Both the position numbers and the translations under genes were made by a program. A DNA stretch of 64,000 nt. Origin: Roseivivax sediminis. GTDB lineage: Bacteria > Pseudomonadota > Alphaproteobacteria > Rhodobacterales > Rhodobacteraceae. Location of the stretch: positions 124,001 to 188,000 of the forward strand of contig NZ_FOMS01000003.1 of the NCBI RefSeq assembly GCF_900112685.1, given 5' to 3'. Below the pieces are notes generated by a model that saw only the letters and a program-made list of their open reading frames with translations, was not told where the DNA came from and did no database searches. How positions within the stretch are numbered: the stretch's first letter is position 1; each line of letters begins with the position of its first letter. Positions 8,325 to 17,114 of the stretch are shown here, piece after piece.

Positions 8325-9833
8325 TCAGTCGGTCGGCAGATGCTCGGGCAGGCGGCGGCGCAGGAGCTTGCCGTTGGCGCTGCGCGGCAGGCTATCCAGG
8401 CGCTGCCAGAGCCGCGGGCACTTGTAGCGCGCGAGCCGGGTGGCGATCCAGGCGTCGAGATCGGCGTCGTTGAGCGCCTCGGGGCCGGTCCAGAACGCGG
8501 CGATGACGCGCACGCCGGGCTTGACCTCCATGTCGGTCACGCCGGCCTCGTCGATCCCGGGATGGGTCAGCAGGATGTCCTCGACCTCCTGCGGGGCGAC
8601 GCGCAGGCCGCCGGCATTCATCAGATCGTCCATGCGGCCGAGATAGGTGATGCTGCCGTCCGCAGCCATTGCGCCGCGGTCGCCGGTGAGGAACCACTCG
8701 CCCTGCATCTTCTCGGCCGTTGCCTCGGGGTCGCCCAGATAGCCCAGCATGAGCCCCGGATCGCACCGGTCCACCGCGATCTCGCCGGGCTCGTCGGCCC
8801 TGACCGGGCCAGCCTCGCCCAGGATCGCGACGCGCCGGCCGACCTGCGGCCGCCCCAGCGTGCCGGGCGCCGCCGGCGCGCCGGGCGCGGCGGAGATGAA
8901 TGTCGAGCATTCCGACATTCCGTAGGCTTCGAAGATCGGCGTGCCGGTCGCTTGCTCCCACGCGGTGCGCACCGGCTCGGCCAGTTTCTCGCCTGCCGAG
9001 AGGCCGTGCCGCAGCTTCGGCAGCTTCGGGTCATGCTTCAGGATCTGCCGGTAAACGCCCGGCGCGGCGGCGAAAATCGTGGCCTCGTGGCGGTCGAGGA
9101 GGAGCGGGAGTTGTGCCGGCGTCACGCCCGCGGCAGGGATCAGCGCGGTCGCGCCCATGGTCCACGGGTCGAGCAGACCGGTGCCCAGCGTGAAGGTCCA
9201 GTTGAACGCGCCGGCATGGGCCAGCCGGTCGGACGGACCCAGGCCGTACCAGCCCTCCATCATCATCTGCCGGGCCCAGACGGCGCGGTGCGCATGGGCG
9301 ACGGCGCGCGGGCGACCCGAGGTGCCGGAAGTCATCACGATATAGGCGAGCCGGTCCGGATCGCCCATGTCGAAAGGCGCCGGCGGCAGCTCGCGCCAGA
9401 CCTGCATGTCCTCGGGGCCGAAAATCGGAAGGGCGGTTTCGGGGCAGGCCACGTCCGGCTCCCGCAGGATGGCGGCGGGCGCAAGCTGCGCGGCGATCTT
9501 CTCGACCTCCGGGGCAGTGAGCTGCGCCGAGGTGGGCACCGGCACCAGCCCCGCGGCGATGGCGCCGAGAAAGGCGAGCGGAAAGGCGACGGTGTTGCCG
9601 AGGCGCAGGAGAACCCGATCGCCCGGCGCCAGCCCCGCCTGCAGGAGCCCCGCCGCCGTGCCGCCCACCGCGGCCCCGAGCCGGCCGTAGCTCCAGCGCT
9701 CGGCGCCCGTCGGCGCGATCACCGCCAAGGCGATCTTGTCGGGGTCCGGCGCTGCGAAGCCCAGCACGTGGGCGGCCAGGTTGAAGGGTGCGGGGCAGGG
9801 CGCCGGGCGCCCGCAATCGAAGATCGCGTCCAT
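8325..9833 (-). CDS. Class I adenylate-forming acyl-CoA ligase
   Basis: Activates a carboxylic acid to its acyl-CoA via an acyl-adenylate. The 502-aa protein carries the AMP-binding motif MTSGTSGRPRAVAHAH near residue 170, the EAYGMSEC segment near 302, WFLTGDRGAMAADG near 380, YLGRMDDLMNAGG near 398 and a C-terminal SANGKLLRRRL with the catalytic Lys. Composition and order resemble benzoate-CoA-ligase-like enzymes of Rhodobacterales. It is divergent from an XRE-cupin regulator gene 68 bases away, which probably controls it. The precise acid is unknown. Confidence 0.82.
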   Translation of the reverse strand: MDAIFDCGRPAPCPAPFNLAAHVLGFAAPDPDKIALAVIAPTGAERWSYGRLGAAVGGTAAGLLQAGLAPGDRVLLRLGNTVAFPLAFLGAIAAGLVPVPTSAQLTAPEVEKIAAQLAPAAILREPDVACPETALPIFGPEDMQVWRELPPAPFDMGDPDRLAYIVMTSGTSGRPRAVAHAHRAVWARQMMMEGWYGLGPSDRLAHAGAFNWTFTLGTGLLDPWTMGATALIPAAGVTPAQLPLLLDRHEATIFAAAPGVYRQILKHDPKLPKLRHGLSAGEKLAEPVRTAWEQATGTPIFEAYGMSECSTFISAAPGAPAAPGTLGRPQVGRRVAILGEAGPVRADEPGEIAVDRCDPGLMLGYLGDPEATAEKMQGEWFLTGDRGAMAADGSITYLGRMDDLMNAGGLRVAPQEVEDILLTHPGIDEAGVTDMEVKPGVRVIAAFWTGPEALNDADLDAWIATRLARYKCPRLWQRLDSLPRSANGKLLRRRLPEHLPTD

Positions 9834-9901
9834 GGCCGGCGACGTAGCCGCCCCGGCCGCCGTCTTGCAAGCGCAACCGGTGCGGCCTATGACCTTCGGC
9901 C

Positions 9902-10525
9902 ATGTCCGGTCACGATCCCCAGAGCCTGATCCGCATCGCGCGCGAGACCGGCCCCTCGGAAGAGGGCGAGCCGCTCAATCTTGGCGAGCGGGTGCGCGAG
10001 CTGCGCAAGGCCCGCGACTGGACGCTGGAACAGGCGGCGCGGCAGGCGGGGCTGGCCCGGTCGACCCTGTCGAAGATCGAGAACGGTCAGATGTCGCCCA
10101 CCTACGACGCGCTGAAGAAACTGGCGACGGGGCTGGAGATCTCCGTGCCGCAGCTCTTCACGCCGCCGACGCGCGACAAGGCGAACGGCCGGCTGGCGGT
10201 GACCAAGGACGGGGACGGGACTCCGCAGGCCACCGTGACCTACGAACATGCGCTGCTGGCCGAGACGCTCACCAAGAAGCAGATGCTGCCCTATCGCGCC
10301 CGCGTCCGCGCCCGGTCGATGGACGAGTTCGACGGCTGGGTGCGCCATGACGGGGAAGAGTTCCTCTATGTCCTGACGGGGGTGATCCGGCTCTACACGG
10401 AGTTCTACGAGCCGATCGAGATGCGGCGCGGCGACAGCGCGTATTACGACGCGACCATGGGGCACAACGTGATCTCGGTCAGCGCGGACGACGCGACGAT
10501 CCTCTGGGTGACCTCGCTGGTCTGA
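9902..10525 (+). CDS. XRE-family regulator with C-terminal cupin domain
   Basis: A 207-aa transcription factor. A helix-turn-helix of the XRE type occupies residues 27-82 (LGERVRELRKARDWTLEQAA, then GLARSTLSKIENGQMSP). A small-molecule-binding cupin follows at about 125-203 (HDGEEFLYVLTG, then RRGDSAYYDATMGHNVIS). This architecture is common for regulators that sense a metabolite and control a neighbouring catabolic gene. The adjacent divergent acyl-CoA ligase is the obvious target. CTTGCAAG at 9864-9871 in the shared 68-base intergenic region could be part of the operator. A copy of the dispersed repeat follows the gene. Confidence 0.85.
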   Translation: MSGHDPQSLIRIARETGPSEEGEPLNLGERVRELRKARDWTLEQAARQAGLARSTLSKIENGQMSPTYDALKKLATGLEISVPQLFTPPTRDKANGRLAVTKDGDGTPQATVTYEHALLAETLTKKQMLPYRARVRARSMDEFDGWVRHDGEEFLYVLTGVIRLYTEFYEPIEMRRGDSAYYDATMGHNVISVSADDATILWVTSLV

Positions 10526-10543
10526 GCCGGCGAGCGAAAGGGT

Positions 10544-10612
10544 GAGGGGCGCTGCCCCTCTTGGCCGCGGGGCGGCCAATTCACCCCGGAGTATTTCGCG
10601 ACGAGAAGAAGG
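10544..10612 (+). repeat. Dispersed gene-end repeat, copy after the XRE-cupin gene
   Basis: Two hairpins in a row (GAGGGGC/GCCCCTC at 10544-10560 and TTGGCCGC/GCGGCCAA at 10561-10579) are followed by ACCCCGGAGTATTT and AGAAGAAGG. It lies 18 bases after the upstream plus-strand gene, in that gene's orientation. It faces the convergent binding-protein gene and may separate the two transcripts. Confidence 0.7.
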
Positions 10613-10644
10613 AGAAAGGCGCGCCGCCCCGGGGAGCGGGCCGA

Positions 10645-12462
10645 TCACTCTGCCTCGTACCACCAGACGTCGGGATGGAAGTTGATGAAGTCGCCGTAGA
10701 TCGGCAGCGTGTCGGGATAGTGCAGGGCGGCGTCGTGGGCGATCCGGCTTTCCAGGAACTGGTAGATCGGGATCACGTAGCGTCCGGTGGTCAGCGCCCG
10801 GTCGAGCGCCTTGGTTGCGGTAACGAAGTCGTCGCGGCTCTGCGATGTCAGGATCTCGTCGATCATCGCGTCGATGGCCGGGCTCTGCACGCCCATCCAG
10901 TTGAGCGAGCCTTGCGAGGAGGCCGCGGCCGACCCCCAATACAGCTTCTGCTCGTTGCCGGGGCTGAGCGACAGGCCGCGGGTGTAGAAGGTCATGTCGA
11001 AATCGAAGCTGTCCGTGCGCTCCGCATATTGCGCCTTGTCGACGCGGGAGACGGTCACATCGATGCCCATGCGCTCGAGCGCGGGGACGTAGAGGTCGAT
11101 GATGGCGCCCACATCGGCCTCGGGCGTGGAGGAGGGCAGCAGGATCTCGAAGCCGAAGGGGCGCCCATCGGGGGTGGTCATCCGGCCGGCCTCAACACTG
11201 TAGCCGGCCTCGCGCATCAGGGCCTGGGCCTGGCGCAGGTTCGCGCGGTTGCTGGCACTGCCGTCGCCTTCGGGCAGGGCGTAGGGCTCAAGCGCGTCCG
11301 GCACCAGTGAATCGCTGTGCGGCTGGAGGAGAGCGGCGACCTCCTCGCTCGCCGGGCCGTCCTCCATCGCCAGCAGCGAGTTGGAGAAATAGGAGCGGAT
11401 GCGCGGCTGCCGCCCGCCGGTGAGCGCGTCGTTGATGTATTCGAAGTTGAAGGCATGGATCATCGCGCTGCGCACGCGCCAGTCGGAAAAGGCCGGGCGG
11501 CGGGTGTTCATCACGAAGCCGGTCATCCCGGTGGGGCGCTGGTGCGGGATCTCGGACAGCTCGATCTCGCCGCGCTGGACGGCGGGGAAGTCGTATTGCG
11601 TGGCCCATTTCTCCGCGTTGGTCTCGCGGATGGAAGTGATGGCGCCGGCCTTGAAGGCCTCGAACAGGACCTGGGCGTCGGCGAAGAACTCCATGCGGAT
11701 GGTGTCGAGGTTGGCCTGGCCCTGCATGAAGGGCAGGTCCTTGCCCCAGTAATCGGGGTTGCGGGTCATCTCCACGTAGCGGCCGGCCTCGAAATCGCTG
11801 ACGACATAGGGCGCGGTGCCGATGGGGATGGTGTCGAGCCCCGATTCGGTGAACTCCTTTTGCTCCCACTGCGCGCGCTTGAGGATCGGGCGCATGCCGA
11901 TCAGGAGCGCCAGTTCGCGGTTGTCGGTGCTGAAGGTGAAGCGCACGGAGCGGGGACCGGTCTGCTCCATCTCCTCCACCTGCGCCCAGGTGCCGAGGTA
12001 GCGTGGATGCCCGATCGTGCCGAGTGTTTCGTAGGACCACATCACGTCCTCGATGGTGACCTCGCTGCCGTCGGAGAATCGCGCTTCCTCGCGCAGGGTG
12101 AACTCCACCCAGGAGCGGTCGTCGGCGACTTCTATCGATTCGGCGAGCAGACCGTAGAGCGTGAAGGGTTCGTCGTAGCTGCGGCCCATCAGGCTTTCGT
12201 AGCCGAGAAACCGCAATTGCCAGGGCACGACGCCCTTGAGGATGTGCGGATTGAGGCTGTCGAAACTGCCGACCTCGCCGACGACGATCCGGCCGCCCTT
12301 GGGGGCATCGGGATTGACGTAAGGCAGCGCCACAAAATCGGGTGGCAGCGCCGGTTCGCCGTACATAGCTATGCCATGCTGGGGCTCGGCAAGGGCCGGC
12401 GCGGCGCCGACGCCGATGATAAATGCGGCGCGGCCGAGCGCCCGGAGAAACTGCTTCCGCAT
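10645..12462 (-). CDS. Oligopeptide-type ABC transporter substrate-binding protein (YejA-like)
   Basis: Periplasmic solute-binding protein of family 5 (SBP_bac_5). With the ATG at 12460-12462 it is 605 aa and begins MRKQFLRALGR followed by a hydrophobic stretch and PALAEP, a clear Sec signal peptide cleaved near residue 25. Segments YVNPDAPKGG, LRFLGYESLMGRSYDEP and EFTLREEARFSDG are typical of YejA-like proteins, which serve peptide or microcin-C-type importers. No permease or ATPase genes lie beside it, so it is an orphan that must use a transporter encoded elsewhere. A longer start at 12528 would add a non-signal-like extension and is less likely. Confidence 0.85.
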   Translation of the reverse strand: MRKQFLRALGRAAFIIGVGAAPALAEPQHGIAMYGEPALPPDFVALPYVNPDAPKGGRIVVGEVGSFDSLNPHILKGVVPWQLRFLGYESLMGRSYDEPFTLYGLLAESIEVADDRSWVEFTLREEARFSDGSEVTIEDVMWSYETLGTIGHPRYLGTWAQVEEMEQTGPRSVRFTFSTDNRELALLIGMRPILKRAQWEQKEFTESGLDTIPIGTAPYVVSDFEAGRYVEMTRNPDYWGKDLPFMQGQANLDTIRMEFFADAQVLFEAFKAGAITSIRETNAEKWATQYDFPAVQRGEIELSEIPHQRPTGMTGFVMNTRRPAFSDWRVRSAMIHAFNFEYINDALTGGRQPRIRSYFSNSLLAMEDGPASEEVAALLQPHSDSLVPDALEPYALPEGDGSASNRANLRQAQALMREAGYSVEAGRMTTPDGRPFGFEILLPSSTPEADVGAIIDLYVPALERMGIDVTVSRVDKAQYAERTDSFDFDMTFYTRGLSLSPGNEQKLYWGSAAASSQGSLNWMGVQSPAIDAMIDEILTSQSRDDFVTATKALDRALTTGRYVIPIYQFLESRIAHDAALHYPDTLPIYGDFINFHPDVWWYEAE

Positions 12463-12576
12463 GGCGGCATCAAACCCTTCTGCCCTGGTGTCACGCTGAT
12501 GGTTCTCTACGCCCGCATCGCCCTGCAATCAAACTTTTAGCTTGGCTTCCGAAGGTGGAAGGGATATGTAAGAGGC

Positions 12577-12653
12577 ACTGCTCGATAGGTTTCTTGCCTG
12601 TATGAAACCTGCCTCAATAACTGAACGCCGGCCTTGTGCCGGCGTTTTTTTTT
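12577..12653 (+). ncRNA. Candidate small RNA, about 77 nt
   Basis: An intrinsic terminator at 12624-12653 has no plus-strand gene before it: the nearest upstream gene on that strand ended at 10525. Ahead of it lies a second hairpin (AGGTTTC 12587-12593, GAAACCT 12604-12610). A weak promoter-like pair, TTGGCT (12542) and TATGTA (12565) with a 17-base spacer, would start transcription near 12577. Together these look like a two-stem small RNA. No open reading frame with a ribosome site is present. The family is not recognised and the 5' end is a guess. Confidence 0.45.
12624..12653 (+). terminator. Strong intrinsic terminator without an upstream gene
   Basis: Stem AACGCCGGC / GCCGGCGTT (9 bp), loop CTTGT, then a run of nine T (12645-12653). 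It is directional for the plus strand. It lies 95 bases before the start of bdhA, so it could alternatively be an attenuator in a long bdhA leader. Confidence 0.85.
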
Positions 12654-12747
12654 AGCATGAGCCGGCCCCGGCGCTCGACGGCGGTGCGTCTTGCGCTCCT
12701 TTGCAAGTGCGGCGAGACTTGCCGCGGATGCGAAACGGAGGCCGTTC

Positions 12748-13521
12748 ATGTCGCTCAAGGGAAAGACCGCCATCATCACCGGATCGAACTCGGGCATCGG
12801 GCTCGGGGTCGCGCATGAACTGGCGCGCGCGGGTGCCGACGTCGTGCTGAATTCCTTCACCGATACCGACGAGGATCACAAGCTGGCCGAGGATCTCGGG
12901 CGCGAACACGGCGTCACCGCGCGCTACATCAAGGCGGACATGTCGAAGGGCGAGGAATGCCGCCACCTGATCGAGGCCGCCGGCGCCTGCGACATTCTGG
13001 TCAACAATGCCGGCATTCAGCACGTCGCGCCCATCGACGAGTTCCCGGCGGAGAAGTGGGACGCGATCATCGCGATCAATCTCAGCTCGGCCTTTCACAC
13101 CACCGCGGCGGGGCTGCCGATGATGCGCAAGGCCGGCTGGGGTCGGGTGGTCAACATCGCCTCGGCGCACGGGCTGACCGCGTCGCCCTACAAGTCGGCC
13201 TATATCTCGGCCAAGCACGGCATCGTCGGCATGACCAAGACCGTGGCGCTGGAAACCGCGAAGGAGCCGATCACGGCGAACGCCATTTGCCCCGGCTACG
13301 TGCTGACGCCGCTGGTCGAATCGCAAATCCCCGATACCGCGAAGAAGTACGACATGAGCGAGGAGGAGGTGAAGGAGAAGGTGATTCTCGAACGCCAGCC
13401 CTCCAAGGAGTTCGCCACCGTCGAGCAGATCGGCGGCACCGCGGTGTTCCTGTGCTCGGACGCGGCGGCGCAGATCACCGGCACGACGATCAGCGTCGAT
13501 GGCGGCTGGACGGCGCTCTGA
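12748..13521 (+). CDS. bdhA: D-3-hydroxybutyrate dehydrogenase
   Basis: Oxidises 3-hydroxybutyrate to acetoacetate with NAD, the first step in using the monomer of polyhydroxybutyrate. The 257-aa SDR has TGSNSGIG at residues 11-18, NNAGIQH, the catalytic Ser in NIASAHGL and the YISAK motif (Tyr and Lys both present). AICPGYVLTPLVE near 190 is diagnostic for this enzyme. The ATG at 12748 is chosen because ACGGAGG lies seven bases upstream; an in-frame start at 12691 would add 19 unlikely residues. It stands alone between the candidate small RNA and a twin inverted repeat. Confidence 0.93.
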   Translation: MSLKGKTAIITGSNSGIGLGVAHELARAGADVVLNSFTDTDEDHKLAEDLGREHGVTARYIKADMSKGEECRHLIEAAGACDILVNNAGIQHVAPIDEFPAEKWDAIIAINLSSAFHTTAAGLPMMRKAGWGRVVNIASAHGLTASPYKSAYISAKHGIVGMTKTVALETAKEPITANAICPGYVLTPLVESQIPDTAKKYDMSEEEVKEKVILERQPSKEFATVEQIGGTAVFLCSDAAAQITGTTISVDGGWTAL

Positions 13522-13544
13522 AACAGGGTGCGAGATGTGGCCTG

Positions 13545-13596
13545 GCGCAGGATTTTAACTAAAATCCTGCGCACGATCTTAGGTAAGATCGTGCGC
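13545..13596. repeat. Two abutting perfect inverted repeats after bdhA
   Basis: First palindrome: GCGCAGGATTTT, AACT loop, AAAATCCTGCGC (13545-13572). Second: GCGCACGATCTTA, GG, TAAGATCGTGCGC (13569-13596). They share the central GCGC. Both arms are flawless and AT-rich at the tip, giving a cruciform-capable or doubly hairpinned bdhA 3' end. It could be a bidirectional terminator or a REP/BIME-like element. Confidence 0.8.
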
Positions 13597-13660
13597 CGTC
13601 GCGCTTGCGTGGGACGGGCGCCCGGCCTATGGCCCGGCGGCAGATGACAGAGGTACGGCC

Positions 13661-14746
13661 ATGCACAGACGGCACCTGATTCTCGGCGGCGCGGCCGCCG
13701 CGACCCTTGCAGCCCTGCCGCGCCATGCGGCGGCCGCATTCGCGCCGACGCCCGGCGACTGGCGGCGGTTCGAGCTTGTGACGGAGATCACGCTGCCTGC
13801 CGGTGCCGAGGCGCAGGCCTGGGTGCCCATGCCATCCTTCGAGGCGGACGGCTGGATGCGCGCGGGCAAGGCGCAGTGGTCGGGCGACGCCGAGAAGGTA
13901 GAGGTCGTGACCTCGGGTGACGGGGCGGAGATGCTGCATGCGCGCTGGCCGGCGGGCGAGACGCCGCGCCGACTGCAGGTGACGACGCTGTCCGCCACGC
14001 GGGACCGGGCGGTGGATCTCTCCGCGCCCGGCTCCGTTCCGCCGCTGCCCGAAGGGGCGCGGGCCCGCTACACCGCGGCGACCGATCTCATTCCGACAGA
14101 CGGGATCGTGCGCGAAACCTCGGACCGGGCCACCGCCGGGGCGAAGACGGACCTCGCCAAGGCCCGGGCGATCTACGATTGGATCGTGGAGAACACCGCG
14201 CGCAACCCCGAGACCCGCGGCTGCGGGCTGGGCGACATCGGCTCGATGCTGCACATGGGCGATCTGACCGGCAAATGCGCCGATCTCAACGCGCTCTTCG
14301 TCGGGCTCGCGCGGGCCGCAGGGCTGCCGGCGCGCGACCTTTACGGGCTGCGCGTGGCACCCTCCGCGTTCGGCTACAAGAGCCTTGGCGCCGGATCGGC
14401 CGACGTTACCCGCGCGCAGCATTGCCGGGCCGAGGTCTGGCTGCAGGACTTCGGCTGGGTGCCGGTCGATCCCGCCGACGTGCGCAAGGTGATGCTGGAG
14501 GAGCCGCCGAAGGACCTGCCGCTGTCGCATCCCAAGGTCGCCGCGGCGCGCGAGACGCTGTTCGGCGCCTGGGAGGGCAACTGGATCGCCTACAACGACG
14601 CGCACGACGTGGCGCTGCCGGGCGCCGAACTGGGCGAGGTGCCGTTCCTGATGTATCCGCAGGCGGAGATCGGCGGGGAGCGTCGCGATCCCCTGTCCCC
14701 GGACGACTTCGCCTACACGATCACGGCGCGGGACCTGCCGGCCTGA
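13661..14746 (+). CDS. Exported transglutaminase-like domain protein
   Basis: A 361-aa protein whose start MHRRHLILGGAAAATLAALP looks like a signal peptide, possibly of the twin-arginine type because of the RR pair, with cleavage after the Ala-rich stretch near 26. The papain-like transglutaminase core has the full triad: Cys206 in GKCADLN, His254 in AQHCRAEVW and Asp270 in VDPAD. Bacterial members are thought to be proteases, peptidoglycan-modifying or amide-hydrolysing enzymes; the substrate is unknown. AGAGG eight bases upstream supports the ATG at 13661. It precedes the ABC exporter gene by 66 bases and may be cotranscribed with it. Confidence 0.82.
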   Translation: MHRRHLILGGAAAATLAALPRHAAAAFAPTPGDWRRFELVTEITLPAGAEAQAWVPMPSFEADGWMRAGKAQWSGDAEKVEVVTSGDGAEMLHARWPAGETPRRLQVTTLSATRDRAVDLSAPGSVPPLPEGARARYTAATDLIPTDGIVRETSDRATAGAKTDLAKARAIYDWIVENTARNPETRGCGLGDIGSMLHMGDLTGKCADLNALFVGLARAAGLPARDLYGLRVAPSAFGYKSLGAGSADVTRAQHCRAEVWLQDFGWVPVDPADVRKVMLEEPPKDLPLSHPKVAAARETLFGAWEGNWIAYNDAHDVALPGAELGEVPFLMYPQAEIGGERRDPLSPDDFAYTITARDLPA

Positions 14747-14812
14747 TCGGCCGCATGGTCATCCCGGGCGCGGGCGGATATCCCGGTCCCTGACCGCCAG
14801 CCCGGAGACGAC

Positions 14813-16651
14813 ATGCCGCCCGATGCCAGCCGAGAGACCGACCGGAGCGCGCTCGCCGGGGACGAGCGTCGGTCCGGCCTGCGCACGATCCGCCGGGTTG
14901 CTCCCTACCTCTGGCCCGAGGGGCAGCCGTGGGTGAAGCGGCGCGTGGTCGGCGCGCTGACGCTTCTGGTCATCGCGAAGGTGATCGCGGTTGGCACGCC
15001 GCTCTTTTACAAGGCGGCGGTCGATGCGCTGACCGACGGCGAGGTCACGCCGGCCTGGGCGCTCGGCGCCGGCGCCGTGGCGCTGACCGTCGCCTATGGC
15101 ATGGCGCGGCTGATGAATACCGGTTTCCAGCAGCTGCGCGACGCCGTCTTCTCGCGCGTCGGCCAGCGCGCGCTGCGGACCATCGCGCTGGAGACCTTCC
15201 GCCACATCCACCGCCTCAGCCTGCGCTACCACCTGACGCGCCGCACCGGGGGGCTGTCGCGGATCATGGAACGGGGCGTGAAGGGCGTGGAGTTCCTGCT
15301 GCGCTTCCTGCTGTTCTCCATCGGCCCGCTCCTGCTGGAACTGGTGCTGATCGCGGTCGTGCTCTTCGTGCTGTTCGACCCGTGGTACCTTGTCGTCGTG
15401 ACCGGCACGATCGCCGCCTATGTCGGGTTCACCTTCAAGGTGACCGAATGGCGCGTGAAGCTGCGGCGCGAGATGAACGACCAGGACACCGACGCCAACC
15501 AGAAGGCGATCGATTCGCTCCTGAACTTCGAGACGGTGAAGTATTTCGGCGCCGAGGCGCGCGAGGCGGCGCGCTACGACATGGCGATGCGCGGCTACGA
15601 GAGCGCGGCGATCCGCACGCAAGTGTCGCTGGCGGCGCTGAACTTCGGCCAGGCCTTCCTGATCACCGCCGGCCTTGTCGGGGTCATGGTGATGGCGGCG
15701 CGCGGGGTCGCCTCGGGCGCGCTGACGGTCGGCGATTTCGTCATGGTCAACGCCTACATGATCCAGATCACCATGCCGCTCAATTTCCTCGGCACGGTCT
15801 ACCGCGAGATCCGGCAGAGCCTTGTCGACATGGGCCAGATGTTCGACCTGCTGGAGCAGCCGGCGGAGGTGTCGGACAAGCCTGGGGCGCGGGATCTGGA
15901 GGTGTCACGCGGGGTTGTGGAGCTGGACGCGATCCGCTTCGGCTACGAGCCCGACCGGCCGATCCTGAAGGGCGTGTCGCTGCGGGTTGGCGCCGGCGAG
16001 AGCGTGGCGCTGGTCGGCCCGTCGGGATCGGGCAAGTCCACCATCGGGCGGCTGCTGTTCCGGTTCTACGACGTGCAGGGCGGCGCGATCCGCATCGACG
16101 GGCAGGATATCCGGGACGTCACGCAGGACAGCCTGCACGCGGCGATCGGCGTGGTGCCGCAGGACACGGTCCTGTTCAACGACACGATCCGCTACAACAT
16201 CGCCTACGGCCGCGAGGAGGCCACGCAGGAGGAGATCGAGGAGGCCGCCCGCGCCGCACAGATCCACGAATTCGTGCGCTCGCTGCCCGAGGGCTACGAC
16301 ACCCAGGTCGGCGAGCGGGGGCTGAAGCTGTCGGGCGGGGAGAAGCAGCGCGTGGGTATCGCGCGGACGCTGCTGAAGGATCCGCCGGTCCTGCTGCTGG
16401 ACGAGGCGACCTCGGCGCTCGACACCGAGACGGAGCAGGGCATCCAGGAGGCGTTGGCGCGCGCGGCGGAGGGGCGCAGCGTGCTGACCATCGCGCACCG
16501 GCTGTCGACCGTTGCCGACGCCGACCGGATCGTGGTGCTCGAGGCCGGCGAAGTCGTGGAGGAGGGCAGCCATGCCGACCTTCTGGCGCGGGGCGGGCGC
16601 TATGCCGGGCTCTGGGCGCGGCAGGCGGCGGAGCGGGAGGACGCAGCGTGA
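14813..16651 (+). CDS. Atm1/HMT1-type ABC exporter (fused permease-ATPase)
   Basis: A 612-aa half-transporter expected to work as a homodimer in the inner membrane. Residues about 45-320 hold six transmembrane helices, including the NFETVKYFGAEAREAARYD stretch (around 238-256) characteristic of Atm1/ABCB7-type exporters. The ATPase half has Walker A GPSGSGKST near 402, signature LSGGEKQRVGIART near 505, Walker B VLLLDEATSALD near 525 and the switch His in IAHRLST. Relatives export glutathione-bound sulfur or metal species; the exact cargo here is inferred only. GGAG six bases before the ATG fits the start. Confidence 0.87.
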   Translation: MPPDASRETDRSALAGDERRSGLRTIRRVAPYLWPEGQPWVKRRVVGALTLLVIAKVIAVGTPLFYKAAVDALTDGEVTPAWALGAGAVALTVAYGMARLMNTGFQQLRDAVFSRVGQRALRTIALETFRHIHRLSLRYHLTRRTGGLSRIMERGVKGVEFLLRFLLFSIGPLLLELVLIAVVLFVLFDPWYLVVVTGTIAAYVGFTFKVTEWRVKLRREMNDQDTDANQKAIDSLLNFETVKYFGAEAREAARYDMAMRGYESAAIRTQVSLAALNFGQAFLITAGLVGVMVMAARGVASGALTVGDFVMVNAYMIQITMPLNFLGTVYREIRQSLVDMGQMFDLLEQPAEVSDKPGARDLEVSRGVVELDAIRFGYEPDRPILKGVSLRVGAGESVALVGPSGSGKSTIGRLLFRFYDVQGGAIRIDGQDIRDVTQDSLHAAIGVVPQDTVLFNDTIRYNIAYGREEATQEEIEEAARAAQIHEFVRSLPEGYDTQVGERGLKLSGGEKQRVGIARTLLKDPPVLLLDEATSALDTETEQGIQEALARAAEGRSVLTIAHRLSTVADADRIVVLEAGEVVEEGSHADLLARGGRYAGLWARQAAEREDAA

Positions 16652-16692
16652 GCGTGGTGCGAGGGGTCGGGGGCCGGCCTTGCGGCGCGGAC

Positions 16693-16750
16693 GGGAGCGA
16701 GGGGCCGGCCCCTCGCGCTCCCCGGAGTATTTCAGGCCCAAAGAAGCAGG
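16693..16750 (+). repeat. Dispersed gene-end repeat, copy after the ABC exporter gene
   Basis: A perfect 20-bp palindrome GCGAGGGGCCGGCCCCTCGC (16697-16716) followed by CTCCCCGGAGTATTT and CCCAAAGAAGC. It lies 42 bases after the exporter stop, in the same orientation, and before the next small gene. Confidence 0.75.
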
Positions 16751-16775
16751 GGCGCAGGAAGAGGATGGGGCGCGC

Positions 16776-17114
16776 GTGAGCCGGAAGAATCATCCCGAGA
16801 CGCCGGACGGGCGGTACTTCGTGGCGAAGGGGCGGCTTTGGCGGAAGACCGATCCGCGGCTTTCGGACACGGAGCGGCGGGCGGCGATCAAGGCGTTGAT
16901 GCAGGCGCGGCGGGCCGTGGGGCAGGCGGAGACGGCGGACGCGGAGCGGGCGGCGCGGGACGACGTGGACGCGGCCAAGCGGCGGCTCGGCGAGCGCGGC
17001 GCCGTCTGGTGGAAGGACGGCGCGCCCGACGAGGGCGGGCTGCATCCGAAGAACAGCTCATACGCCAAGTGGTGGGCGGGCCTCAGCGAGGCGGAACGGG
17101 AGGCCGGCCTCTAG
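16776..17114 (+). CDS. Conserved short hydrophilic protein of unknown function
   Basis: A 112-aa protein from the GTG at 16776, which has a purine-rich GAAGAGGATGGGG stretch just ahead of it. It starts VSRKNHPETPDGRYFVAKGR, is rich in Arg, Ala and Glu with a helical middle (residues 40-75) and ends in a Trp-rich segment (AVWWKDG, YAKWWAGL). Proteins with this RKN-x-TPDGRY beginning are widespread in alphaproteobacteria, sometimes labelled as Tol-associated, but I know of no demonstrated role. No signal peptide or membrane segment. Its last four bases overlap the stop of the convergent DMT exporter gene. Confidence 0.72.
   Translation: MSRKNHPETPDGRYFVAKGRLWRKTDPRLSDTERRAAIKALMQARRAVGQAETADAERAARDDVDAAKRRLGERGAVWWKDGAPDEGGLHPKNSSYAKWWAGLSEAEREAGL

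Noticed and set aside
9864-9871. CTTGCAAG as a definite XRE-cupin operator
   Set aside because: Eight bases of symmetry is too little for a separate feature; mentioned only under the regulator gene.
12691-12747. An N-terminal extension of bdhA from the in-frame start at 12691
   Set aside because: The ATG at 12748 has a strong ribosome site and matches the family N-terminus; the extension is unlike SDR proteins.
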